A DNA stretch of 64,000 bases from a bacterium (lineage in GTDB: Bacteria; Vulcanimicrobiota; Vulcanimicrobiia; Vulcanimicrobiales; Vulcanimicrobiaceae), in assembly GCA_021794205.1 (NCBI GenBank), contig JAJYRH010000007.1, positions 1-64,000 on the forward strand, in the 5' to 3' direction. The translations under genes were made by a program, and so were the position numbers. Each line of letters starts with the position of its first letter. Position 1 is the first letter of the stretch. Shown here one piece after another: positions 1 through 7,667 of the stretch. The notes below the pieces were generated by a model. The model ran no database searches. It had not been told where the DNA came from and saw only the letters and a program-made list of their open reading frames with translations.

Positions 1-107
1 GCGCCATGATTTTCAACTGGATCGAAGCCTGGTATAATCGCCAGCGCCTTCACTCGACGCTCGGCTATCTCAGCCCAGCCGCGTTCGAGTTGAAGCAAGT
101 ATCTTAA
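1..107 (+). mobile_element. 3' end of an IS3-family transposase (OrfB/integrase) gene
   Basis: The first bases are the last ~34 codons of a coding frame that enters from outside the window and stops with TAA at 105-107. The peptide has the pattern WIEAWYNRQRLHSTLGYLSP, which is the C-terminal signature of IS3/IS2-type DDE integrase-like transposases (rve_3 region). Only this tail is visible, so whether the element is intact cannot be judged. No terminal inverted repeat was identified immediately after the stop. Confidence 0.85.
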
Positions 108-316
108 CTTCTTGTCCGCGAAACCTAGTCAAGTCCAGAGCTTGGTGTGCATGCATCGGCAGCTACGGCAATCGCGACTCGCTAGGCGCTCGCCGCTCGG
201 ACAAGCAATGTCAGGGTCCTCGCCGCTCGCTTAAGCGCTCGCCGCGATCGCCGCAGCCGCGATGCATGCGCCTTGCGATCGGCAGAGGTCGTGTTACGCC
301 GAGTAGGCGCAGCTCT

Positions 317-415
317 GTCACGCCGAGTAGGCGCCTTTAGGCGCCGTATCGAGGCGGAGCTTGCGACCTTGTGCTTTCCCTCGATACGCCGCGTTCCGCG
401 GCTACTCGGGATGAC
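317..415. repeat. Imperfect palindromic repeat element with two internal mini-hairpins
   Basis: The left arm (317-354) and the reverse complement of the right arm (379-415) match closely: both read GTCA..CCGAGTAG..CGC, then a small hairpin (GGCGCC-TTTA-GGCGCC in the left arm, CCGCG-GAA-CGCGG type in the right), then CGTATCGAGG. A further partial copy of the left-arm core (GCCGAGTAGGCGC) lies at about 298-310. The 370 bases from 108 to 477 hold no convincing gene; they hold this element and the tandem array that follows. It looks like a REP/MITE-like mobile repeat; function unknown. Confidence 0.7.
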
Positions 416-484
416 AGCGGCTACTCGGGATGACAGCGGCCACTCGGGATGACAGCGGCTACTCGGGATGATAGCGGCTACTCG
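401..484. repeat. 19-bp tandem repeat array, about 4.4 copies
   Basis: The unit GCTACTCGGGATGACAGCG starts at 401, 420, 439 (one T-to-C change) and 458 (one C-to-T change), followed by a partial copy at 477-484 that runs into the stop region of the downstream minus-strand gene. Units are directly adjacent, so this is not a CRISPR array. The unit begins inside the right arm of the palindrome at 317-415, so the array appears to have grown by duplication from that arm. Confidence 0.85.
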
Positions 485-1059
485 ATTTGAGCGCTCGGGG
501 CAGTTGAGGAATCGACGTAGACGGCGATCCGCTCGATCGTCCCGTCGTTCCCCATCACCAAAGCGCTGCCGCCGGGAAAGCCGGTCGCGAAAATTTGCGC
601 GTAGCTGCCGCCCGGCGGCGCGGGAATTTCGGTGAAGTACTCGGGCAATGCGAGGAGCTGCATCCCGAGCCCGATCTCGCCGGGCACGAGGCGATAGAAT
701 CCGCAGTCGCGCGCCTCTAACGGCGGCGCCTGCGCCGTGCGCGGCCGATAGAGCTCCGCCGCACTCAAGCACGTATCGCTGAAGAAGAGGCTCAAAAATG
801 CGCGTTCGCCGGCGATGCGTAGACAGTACGTGTGCCATCCCGCCGACGGATAGCGATAGGCAATGCCGAGTTCGCGCTCCACGTCGCGACGCGTGCTCTT
901 TCCGACGACGAGTGCGAGGCGTTCGTTAAAGAGAACGATCGGGGCATCCGCGCGCGGCGGAAGCGTCGGCTCGCGTGGAGGGCACTTGCGTTCGTAGATG
1001 CTCGCGAGCACCTCCACCGCGCGGCGCATTGCGAAATCCGGCGGTTCTCGCTCGCTCAT
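478..1059 (-). CDS. Hypothetical protein downstream of an M50 protease
   Basis: A 193-residue protein that I do not recognise. The start at 1059 (MSEREPPDF) is chosen because its ATG overlaps the stop of the upstream protease gene in an ATGA junction; a longer upstream frame would run antisense through nothing but the protease gene itself. Around residues 50-70 it has LxVGKSTRRDVERELG, followed by aromatic/Cys-rich strands (HTYCLRI, FFSDTCLS), a pattern loosely like the SmpA/OmlA (BamE) fold, but without a signal peptide. The C-terminus (MGNDGTIERIAVYV) looks like a beta strand. Co-transcription with the protease is likely. Confidence 0.75.
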   Translation of the reverse strand: MSEREPPDFAMRRAVEVLASIYERKCPPREPTLPPRADAPIVLFNERLALVVGKSTRRDVERELGIAYRYPSAGWHTYCLRIAGERAFLSLFFSDTCLSAAELYRPRTAQAPPLEARDCGFYRLVPGEIGLGMQLLALPEYFTEIPAPPGGSYAQIFATGFPGGSALVMGNDGTIERIAVYVDSSTAPSAQIE

Positions 1060-1853
1060 TGGTGGAGGCTGGAGAGCGTCGGCAGGTGGATGCGTGCTTC
1101 GATAAAGAGTAAGCCCAACAGAGTCCCCGCGTACGCGAGGCCAATGCGAATGCGTGCCGGGAGATCGATGCCGTCGGCGCTCTGCGCGAACGAACTGCGC
1201 CACGACCCGAAGAGCCAAAAGATGCTAAACAGTGCGACGAGCGCAATTGGTAAGATCGGCAATTGTGCGAGCACGGCGACGATGATGAAGATCGGCAACG
1301 CGATCACGACGATCGGCGGCCACACGGCGCGAATGATGCTACCGCCGTCGAGCGGTAGGACCGGTGCCATGTTGAAGAGGTTCAGTAATGCACTAACATT
1401 GGCTGCGAGCATCCAGAAGGGATCGTGCGTGGCGATTCCCATGGCGAGCGAGACCGCCGCGAGGCCCATCCCCGCGAGCGGTCCCGCAAGCGCGATATAT
1501 GCGCCGTCCTCGGCATTCGCCGGGCGAGCGCCCGGCGTGAGCGCACCGATAAAGGGCAAAAAGACCGGAGCCCGCACGGCGAGCCCGTAGCTGCGGAAGG
1601 CTACGACATGTCCGAGTTCGTGGGCGAGGAGTACCAGCGCGAGAATGATGCCGAAACGCCACCCGAGCGCGAGGCCGTAGAGCCAGAGCGTCGCGAGAAA
1701 GCTCAGGCTTCCGAGGAGCATCGGGGCGTGGACGAAGAGAAGCAGGAGACCTTTAAATTTCGCAATGAGGCCAGCGGCCACGGCGAGGAGCGCCGCCAGG
1801 CCTTTGGGTTTCTTTTTTTCCGGCTGTTCGGGCGGCCGATCAGAAGGTTCCAT
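1056..1853 (-). CDS. Site-2 protease family (peptidase M50) membrane protein
   Basis: A 265-residue, strongly hydrophobic protein with the zinc metalloprotease signature HELGH at residues 78-82 inside a membrane segment and the second M50 motif NLFNMAPVLPLDGG at 158-171, which supplies the third zinc ligand Asp. M50 enzymes cut transmembrane or membrane-proximal substrates within the bilayer, often in signalling. The N-terminus is Lys/Pro-rich and probably cytoplasmic. There is no PDZ domain, so this is the short SpoIVFB/Rip3-like class without regulatory domain. It is followed with a 4-nt overlap by an unknown gene, and faces a divergent aldolase-type synthase gene 59 nt away. Its substrate is unknown. 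Confidence 0.9.
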   Translation of the reverse strand: MEPSDRPPEQPEKKKPKGLAALLAVAAGLIAKFKGLLLLFVHAPMLLGSLSFLATLWLYGLALGWRFGIILALVLLAHELGHVVAFRSYGLAVRAPVFLPFIGALTPGARPANAEDGAYIALAGPLAGMGLAAVSLAMGIATHDPFWMLAANVSALLNLFNMAPVLPLDGGSIIRAVWPPIVVIALPIFIIVAVLAQLPILPIALVALFSIFWLFGSWRSSFAQSADGIDLPARIRIGLAYAGTLLGLLFIEARIHLPTLSSLHQ

Positions 1854-1912
1854 GCGCGACGATGCTTCGACCGCGAAGAAGCCCCCCCTCGTCCGTCGAA
1901 GTACGGTGAGCC

Positions 1913-3331
1913 ATGAAATTTGAAGAGCCGATCGAGCAGCTTATCGCCGAGCCGACGCGCTTCACTCGCGACGTGCATTTCCCCGATCCATCGGAGATCC
2001 GCCTCTACGACGAGACGCTCCGCGATGGCGAACAGATGCCCGGCGTCTGTTATACGCCGCAACAAAAACTTGAGATCGCCACGGCGCTCGCCGATATCGG
2101 GCTGCACATTATCAGCGTCGGCTTTCCGGCTGCGTCGGCGGGCGACCGCCGCACGCTTCAACTCGTCATGGAATCGAAGCGGCGCGGGGAACTCGGCGAC
2201 GTTGAGATTTTGGTGATGTGCCGGAGCAATCGCAACGACATCGACGTTACGGCGGCCGCGCTCCGCGAGATCGGCGTCGACCCGCGCGAGGTTACGTTTT
2301 TCATCTTTTCTAGCGGCAGCGATCTCCACCTCAAATACAAGGTTGGGAAGGTGCTGCTGCGGTTCGCCGGGCGCGACGAATCGGAGTGGCTCTCGCTCCC
2401 GCTCTCGTTTTACCGCGAGGCGAATATCGAATTGCAATGCGATGCGGTTCGTCACGCGCGTTCGCACGGCGTCGAGCGAATCGAATTCGGCGGCGAAGAT
2501 GGTAGCCGCGGCGACGTCGAATATTTTATCGAATATTACAATCGCGTTCTTGCCGCCGGCGGAACGCGCCCCGCATGGCCGGATACCGTCGGTTGCCTGA
2601 CGCCCGAAGGGATGCGCGCACACGGAACGCGCCTTATTGCCGGGCTGCCTACAGGCATCCCGGTCGTCGCGCACTTGCACAACGATTACGGGCTTGGAAC
2701 TATCAACGCCATTACCGCGACGGCGTGCGGCTTCAAAGTGATCTCGGTGACCGCCAACGGATACGGGGAACGCGCCGGCAACGTCAAACTTCACGAATAC
2801 GTCGTGGCGATGCGACAGTTGTACGGCATCGAAATCCCCGGTTTCAAATATAACAAATTACGCGATCTCGCGCGCTTTATGGAACGCATGAGCGGCGTTC
2901 CAATGCAGCAGCACGAACCGATCGTCGGAACGCGCGTCTTCGCGCACGAATCTGGCATCCACACGCACGGCATCATGATCGACCGACGCATCTACGAGGC
3001 GGTTCCGAGCGAGCTCGTCGGCGCGCATACCGAGTTTCTCTTCGGCAAACATTCCGGGGTCGCGCTGGTGGAGCAAACGCTTCGCGAGAACGAGGATCGC
3101 CTCGCCGCGAGCGGCGTCGAAGTGACCAGCGCGCTCGCTCATGCCGTGACCGAGCAGGTGAAGCGCATCCGCGAAGAGCGAGCCGCCGGAAACCTGGCGC
3201 AACAAGCGATCGAACGCTACGAAGAGATTTCGAGCGGGTTGGCGCTCGATGCCGAAGATGTCGTCGATATCGCGCGGGCGATCGGCGCTCGCGCGACTAC
3301 CGCTAATGCTGCGCCGTCACCGGGAAATTAA
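1913..3331 (+). CDS. 2-isopropylmalate/homocitrate synthase-family acyltransferase (HMGL-like)
   Basis: A 472-residue TIM-barrel enzyme of the DRE-TIM superfamily that condenses acetyl-CoA with a 2-oxo acid. Diagnostic motifs are LYDETLRDGEQ (residues 31-41), HLHNDYGLG (around 253-261, metal-binding His pair), GERAGN and HESGIHTHG. The C-terminus (about 400-472) is helical and too short and different for the LeuA allosteric dimer domain, so feedback-regulated LeuA is unlikely. Homocitrate synthase, citramalate synthase or a Re-type citrate synthase are alternatives; the sequence alone does not settle the substrate. No leu or lys biosynthesis genes adjoin. Its last 29 nt overlap the convergent VanX-like gene. 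Confidence 0.85.
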   Translation: MKFEEPIEQLIAEPTRFTRDVHFPDPSEIRLYDETLRDGEQMPGVCYTPQQKLEIATALADIGLHIISVGFPAASAGDRRTLQLVMESKRRGELGDVEILVMCRSNRNDIDVTAAALREIGVDPREVTFFIFSSGSDLHLKYKVGKVLLRFAGRDESEWLSLPLSFYREANIELQCDAVRHARSHGVERIEFGGEDGSRGDVEYFIEYYNRVLAAGGTRPAWPDTVGCLTPEGMRAHGTRLIAGLPTGIPVVAHLHNDYGLGTINAITATACGFKVISVTANGYGERAGNVKLHEYVVAMRQLYGIEIPGFKYNKLRDLARFMERMSGVPMQQHEPIVGTRVFAHESGIHTHGIMIDRRIYEAVPSELVGAHTEFLFGKHSGVALVEQTLRENEDRLAASGVEVTSALAHAVTEQVKRIREERAAGNLAQQAIERYEEISSGLALDAEDVVDIARAIGARATTANAAPSPGN

Positions 3332-3953
3332 ACGACCGATTCGGGTACGGTTCGTGCGCGAGGGTGAAGTGCCACCACTCCTCGGGATAGGCTTTAAAGC
3401 CGTAGCGCTCCATCAGCATCGCTAAAAACATGCGGTTCGCGCGCGCTTGTGTGGGAACCGGCGCGTTGCCGCGAGATAGCGGATCGAAATAGTCGTACGG
3501 CGTTCCCATGGCGAGCCCGTCGACGGTAAGATCGACCGTACTGCCCCGGCTATGCGACGAACGTTCGGAGATATATCCTCGTGCGAACAGTTCCGATTTC
3601 GGGACGTTGGGATAATAGAGCGCCTCGCTGCGGAGATCGGTCGGGCGCTCGCTCCAGGCGAGGAATGCGTGGACCGCGCTCTCGGGACGATAGCAATCGT
3701 AGACGCGTAACGTCAAATAATGCGCGAGAAGCGTTCGCTCGACGCGAACCAATGCTTTCGCGGCAGGAGTCGTGAGAATGCAGGTGGGGGCGTCGTATCC
3801 GGGGACGCGCGCGCCGGTGAAATTATCGGTCGTCGCGTAGCGAATATCTTGGCGAATCTGTGGGGCGAGCGAAGTGAGGTACGTGAAACCGTTGGGAAGG
3901 ACGGCGAGCGTCGAGGAGAGTGCGAGCAACGTTGCTCGCAGGAGAGCGATCAC
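3303..3953 (-). CDS. D-alanyl-D-alanine dipeptidase, VanX/DdpX type (peptidase M15D)
   Basis: A 216-residue zinc dipeptidase with an N-terminal hydrophobic segment (about residues 3-20) that is likely a signal peptide, so it should act outside the cytoplasm. The active-site motif SSHSRGSTVDL places zinc ligands H134 and D141; EEWWHF supplies catalytic E192 and zinc ligand H195; the conserved Arg of YDCYRP is R89. These enzymes cleave D-Ala-D-Ala released in cell-wall turnover; VanX itself gives vancomycin resistance, but there are no vanH/vanA genes here, so a recycling or nutritional role is more likely. Its start overlaps the stop of the upstream TPR gene (ATGA). Confidence 0.9.
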   Translation of the reverse strand: MIALLRATLLALSSTLAVLPNGFTYLTSLAPQIRQDIRYATTDNFTGARVPGYDAPTCILTTPAAKALVRVERTLLAHYLTLRVYDCYRPESAVHAFLAWSERPTDLRSEALYYPNVPKSELFARGYISERSSHSRGSTVDLTVDGLAMGTPYDYFDPLSRGNAPVPTQARANRMFLAMLMERYGFKAYPEEWWHFTLAHEPYPNRSFNFPVTAQH

Positions 3954-4378
3954 TCTTTCGCCGCCTCCCCCAGACCGATGCGGGCCTGTTCGAGCCCGGT
4001 CTTCGCCGAGACGTTGCTTTTATCGATCGCTAACGCGCGTTCGTAGTACGGAATCGCGCGCGCGAACTGCGATGAGGTGAGATAGAGGTCCCCGAGTTGG
4101 GTGAGTGCGACGGCATCGTGCGGATCTTTCGCGATCCGCGCCTTTAATTGCGAGACCTGAAGCATCACCGCGGGCGGCGGCCCGCCCTGGACGGCGGCCG
4201 CGCTCCCGGCATTCTGCTGCATCGAGGGGCCGCCCGAGCCGAAGACCGATCCATGCACGTCGAAACCCTTGGCGATGAAGTCGCCGGTAACCAAGAGCAG
4301 GATCGCGGCGAAGGCGACGAAGAGCCCGATGGCCAGCGGCGCCGGAAGCCCGCGCCGCACTGGTGGTGGAGATTGCAT
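3950..4378 (-). CDS. Membrane-anchored TPR protein
   Basis: A 142-residue protein starting MQSPPPVRR. One transmembrane segment (about residues 15-33, rich in A, L, I, V) is followed by a Gly/Pro/Gln-rich linker and two tetratricopeptide repeats at roughly 75-135 (AVALTQLGDLYLTSSQFARAIPYYERAL is split between helices). The layout matches CcmH/CycH-like and other membrane TPR scaffolds with the repeats outside or inside depending on topology. It is the first gene of a two-gene unit with the VanX-like dipeptidase and is divergent from the SprT-like gene. Confidence 0.8.
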   Translation of the reverse strand: MQSPPPVRRGLPAPLAIGLFVAFAAILLLVTGDFIAKGFDVHGSVFGSGGPSMQQNAGSAAAVQGGPPPAVMLQVSQLKARIAKDPHDAVALTQLGDLYLTSSQFARAIPYYERALAIDKSNVSAKTGLEQARIGLGEAAKE

Positions 4379-4441
4379 GCGTGCATCGTTCGACCGTGCG
4401 GCGCGCGCACCTCGCACGGAACGAGCGAACGCGGCGGCGAA

Positions 4442-5023
4442 ATGCGTGCCGAGATGAGCGCTCCCTTGCCGACCGAAGCCGACCTGCAGATGCTCTTTGC
4501 GCGTCTCAATCTCGCGCATTTCGACGGTGAGATCGGGGCCTGCTCGATCGCCTACAACGAGCGCTTTTCGAATTGCGCGGGGCGAACGACCTATCGCGTC
4601 CCCGCGCTCATCGAACTCTCGCCGAAGCACTTTCGGCGCTATCCCGAGGCCCTTGAGGAGACGCTCCTGCACGAAATGATTCACGTGTGGTGCTATCAGC
4701 GCTTCGGGGAGACCGGGCACGGCACGCACTTTCGTCGCAAGATGAAGCGCTGCGGCATCACGTCGATCCATCACGATCTCGGAACGGTCCGCCCGCTCCA
4801 GGAGGCGAGCACCCGCTATATTTTTCGCTGCGAACACTGCGGCATGGAAGCGCTCCGCCGCCGCCTGCCGAGCCGCTCGATGACCTGCGGGCGCTGCAAC
4901 CCTCGTCGCCACGATCCCCGCTTCCCGCTCACGGTCTACGAAGTGGTCGAGATGCGTATCCTCGGCGACGTAGGCGCGATCGCTCCGAAGCGGGCGGCCT
5001 CTCGGAGCCCCCGAGCGACCTAA
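4442..5023 (+). CDS. SprT-like zinc metalloprotease-domain protein
   Basis: About 193 residues from the ATG at 4442 (a second ATG at 4454 is possible). HEMIHVW (residues 77-83) is the HExxH metal site of the SprT-like domain, with nearby GHGTHF completing the site. Behind it sits a zinc ribbon, FRCEHCG...MTCGRCN, the usual C-terminal partner in SprT proteins. Eukaryotic Spartan repairs DNA-protein crosslinks with this fold; bacterial SprT roles are poorly defined. The tail after residue 165 is Arg/Ala-rich. It is transcribed toward fumC, 43 nt downstream. Confidence 0.85.
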   Translation: MRAEMSAPLPTEADLQMLFARLNLAHFDGEIGACSIAYNERFSNCAGRTTYRVPALIELSPKHFRRYPEALEETLLHEMIHVWCYQRFGETGHGTHFRRKMKRCGITSIHHDLGTVRPLQEASTRYIFRCEHCGMEALRRRLPSRSMTCGRCNPRRHDPRFPLTVYEVVEMRILGDVGAIAPKRAASRSPRAT

Positions 5024-5066
5024 GTCCAGGCGGTCGCCCCCCCGTTCGCGCAAAGATAGCGGAGCT

Positions 5067-6500
5067 ATGACGATCACCAACACCGCCTCCAACGGCGCGC
5101 TTCAGACGCGCAAAGAGACCGACTCTATGGGTGCCATCGATGTGCCCGCCGACAAATACTACGGCGCGCAGTCGGCGCGCTCGCTCATCCATTTCGAGAT
5201 CGGCGAGGGATCGTGGCCTCGCGACGTGATGCCCAAGCAGGTCATCGTTGCGATGGCGCAGCTCAAGAAAGCTGCCGCCCTGGTCAACCACGACCTCGGA
5301 AAACTCGATGCCGAGAAGACGAAGCTCATCGTCGCCGCCGCCGACGAAGTGATCGCCGGAAAACTCGACGCGCACTTCCCCTTGCGCATTTGGCAGACCG
5401 GTTCGGGGACGCAGACGAACATGAACGTCAACGAAGTGATCTCCAACCGCGCGATCGAGATCGCCGGCGGTGAGATGGGCAGCAAGAAGCCGATCCATCC
5501 CAACGATCACGTCAACATGTCGCAATCGAGCAACGACACGTTCCCGACCGCGATGCACATGGCTGCCGCCGAAGCGATGGTGGCGATGCTGCCGGCCGTT
5601 CAGAAGCTGCGCGACGCTCTCGACGTCAAGGCGAAGGCTTGGAAAGATATCGTCAAGGTCGGGCGCACGCATCTTCAAGATGCGACGCCGCTGACGCTCG
5701 GGCAAGAGTTCTCGGGGTACGTCACCCAGCTCGATCGTGCGATGGTCGCCTGCCGCGAAGCGCTCGAGCATCTCTACGATCTCGCCATCGGCGGCACGGC
5801 CGTCGGCACCGGGCTCAACGCGCATCCGGAGTTCGCAAATCGCGCCGCGGCGAAGCTCGCCGAGCTGACCAAGCTTCCGTTCCGTTCGCACCCGAATAAA
5901 TTCACCGCACTGGCATCGCACGACGATTTCGTCTTCGCATCGGGAGCGCTCAAGACGCTCGGCGCCGCATTGATGAAGATCGCGAACGACGTCCGTTGGC
6001 TCGGTTCCGGTCCGCGCGCAGGTATCGGCGAGCTCGTGCTCCCCGAAAACGAACCGGGCAGCTCGATTATGCCGGGGAAAGTGAACCCGACGCAATCCGA
6101 GGCGATGACGATGGTCTGCGTGCAGGTCTTCGGAAACGACGTCGCCATCACGATGGGCGCGAGCCAAGGCAACTTCGAACTCAACGTCTTTAACCCGGTG
6201 ATGATCTCGAACTTCCTCCACAGCACGACGTTGCTGCGCGACGCCTGCACGATGTTCCGCGAACATTGCATCGAAGGGCTTCAAGCGAACGAACCGGTGA
6301 TTGCGAAGTATCTCGCCGAATCGTTGATGACGGTGACCGCACTCTCGCCGAAGATCGGGTACGACAAGGCCGCCGAGATCGCGAAGAAGGCGCACCATGA
6401 CGGCGCGACGCTCAAAGAGACCGCGCTCAAGCTCGGTTACGTCACCGCCGAAGAGTTCGACAAGATCGTCGTTCCCCGCGAGATGACCTACCCGAAATAA
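5067..6500 (+). CDS. fumC: Fumarate hydratase, class II
   Basis: A 477-residue iron-independent fumarase that interconverts fumarate and L-malate in the citric acid cycle. The protein shows [13 protein letters not shown] (about 110-122), [31 protein letters not shown] and the mobile catalytic loop [13 protein letters not shown] at about residue 330. These separate class II fumarases from aspartase and argininosuccinate lyase in the same superfamily. Length is normal. A GGAG sits 5 nt before the ATG. It is the only citric-acid-cycle gene here apart from the possible citrate/homocitrate-type synthase upstream. Confidence 0.95.
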   Translation: MTITNTASNGALQTRKETDSMGAIDVPADKYYGAQSARSLIHFEIGEGSWPRDVMPKQVIVAMAQLKKAAALVNHDLGKLDAEKTKLIVAAADEVIAGKLDAHFPLRIWQTGSGTQTNMNVNEVISNRAIEIAGGEMGSKKPIHPNDHVNMSQSSNDTFPTAMHMAAAEAMVAMLPAVQKLRDALDVKAKAWKDIVKVGRTHLQDATPLTLGQEFSGYVTQLDRAMVACREALEHLYDLAIGGTAVGTGLNAHPEFANRAAAKLAELTKLPFRSHPNKFTALASHDDFVFASGALKTLGAALMKIANDVRWLGSGPRAGIGELVLPENEPGSSIMPGKVNPTQSEAMTMVCVQVFGNDVAITMGASQGNFELNVFNPVMISNFLHSTTLLRDACTMFREHCIEGLQANEPVIAKYLAESLMTVTALSPKIGYDKAAEIAKKAHHDGATLKETALKLGYVTAEEFDKIVVPREMTYPK

Positions 6501-6588
6501 GGTCGCAAAGGCGCTTCCAGGCGAGAGGCCGACCGGCACGAACCGGCCGGCCGTTCGCGTTTCTTCGGGGCTCTCGATAGAATCGGGT

Positions 6589-7665
6589 TTACAGCATGAG
6601 AGCGTTCATTTTGTACCCGAGCCGGGCTGCGTCTTCCGGAGATACGCCGAAGGTCCGTACGAGAAGCCCCGAATCGGCGAGGGAGGCGGGTCCCATCGCA
6701 CGCAGTTCCCACCTCGCGCCGTGCAGTCGGAGTAACGCTTCACCGCTTGAGCGGCCCTCGCTGAAAGAGAGTAAGGCATTTCTGCCGGCGATGACGATCG
6801 AACGAACGACGGTTGTACGAGCGCCACGTGAAGGCGCGAAACGGTTGGTAAAGGCAAAGGCTGCCGAGCGAGCCCGATCGTCGCATCGACGTTTTGGCGC
6901 GCAGAGCCCCGAATAGGTCGCCACGTCGTCCTTCTTCATGGAGGTTACGAGCGTGCGGGCTACCGCGAGCGGTAAGCGAAATCCAGAGGTGAGGAATCCA
7001 ACGGAGTTCATGCTTCCGCCGCCCATAGCGACAACGTGCCACCGCGATTGCTTGTGTTGCAGGAGCGCTTCGCCCCCGCCCTCGCCTACCGAAAACTCGG
7101 CGAGCGCGACCGATCCATCGCGAACGATCGGGGCGACGACGGGTGCGACGCCAAAACCACTGCGGTTCATCCCGTTCCGTATGACCGCAAAGGCGATCTC
7201 CTGCGCCGTGCTGCTGCACTTTCCATCGCGATTGCAGCCTTGCAGGCTCGATCCGATCCGGTCGCTATAGATAAGCGCGTCGGCAGTTGCGAGGGGAAGA
7301 CCGGGAACGAGACGGGTAAGGGTGGCGGCGCTATAACTGAGTGGGAGTCGGCGAACCAGTCGCCATTGGTGGGCGCCCTTTCGTGCGACGAAGGTGTCTC
7401 CATCGTCTCCCGAAGTTGGCGGTACCCACCGACGCGTCTCTTGTGCGAACCATTCGACAATTGCAAACGATCGAACGATGGCGATGTTTCCGATGTCGAT
7501 GTCTCGTGAGGGAGTCGGTGCGGCGAGCCGATGGACCATGCCGATGAGCGCATCGATATCCTGAAGGCGCGTCTGTCGCGCCGATGGATCGGCGGTAGCC
7601 GTCCGCATGCCGACGATGCAAGCAAGAAGTGCGACGGCGGCGACGACGCGGGCGCGCGGCCGCAA
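6589..7665 (-). CDS. Secreted protein with internally duplicated domain, function unknown
   Basis: A 358-residue protein. The TTG at 7665 is preferred as start: it lies just after the stop of the upstream MFS gene, has GGTGGAG seven bases before it and yields a typical signal sequence (MRPRARVVAAVALLACIVG). The first ATG is at 7608. The C-terminal half contains a visible duplication: GEALLQHKQSRWHVVAMGGG followed by SVGFLTSGFRLPLAVARTL recurs as GEALLRLHGARWELRAMGPA followed by DSGLLVRTFGVSPEDAARL. I do not recognise the family. Last gene of the five-gene minus run that begins at efp. Confidence 0.75.
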   Translation of the reverse strand: MRPRARVVAAVALLACIVGMRTATADPSARQTRLQDIDALIGMVHRLAAPTPSRDIDIGNIAIVRSFAIVEWFAQETRRWVPPTSGDDGDTFVARKGAHQWRLVRRLPLSYSAATLTRLVPGLPLATADALIYSDRIGSSLQGCNRDGKCSSTAQEIAFAVIRNGMNRSGFGVAPVVAPIVRDGSVALAEFSVGEGGGEALLQHKQSRWHVVAMGGGSMNSVGFLTSGFRLPLAVARTLVTSMKKDDVATYSGLCAPKRRCDDRARSAAFAFTNRFAPSRGARTTVVRSIVIAGRNALLSFSEGRSSGEALLRLHGARWELRAMGPASLADSGLLVRTFGVSPEDAARLGYKMNALML

Positions 7666-7667
7666 CC

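Noticed and set aside
401-484. Possible CRISPR array of 19-bp units
   Set aside because: No unique spacers between units; no cas genes in the window.
3303-3953. Vancomycin-resistance cluster
   Set aside because: Only a VanX-like dipeptidase is present; no vanH, vanA-type ligase or VanRS genes nearby.
6501-6588. Terminator between fumC and the convergent gene
   Set aside because: GC-rich complementary stretches (CCGGC/GCCGG) exist but no clean stem with a T run.
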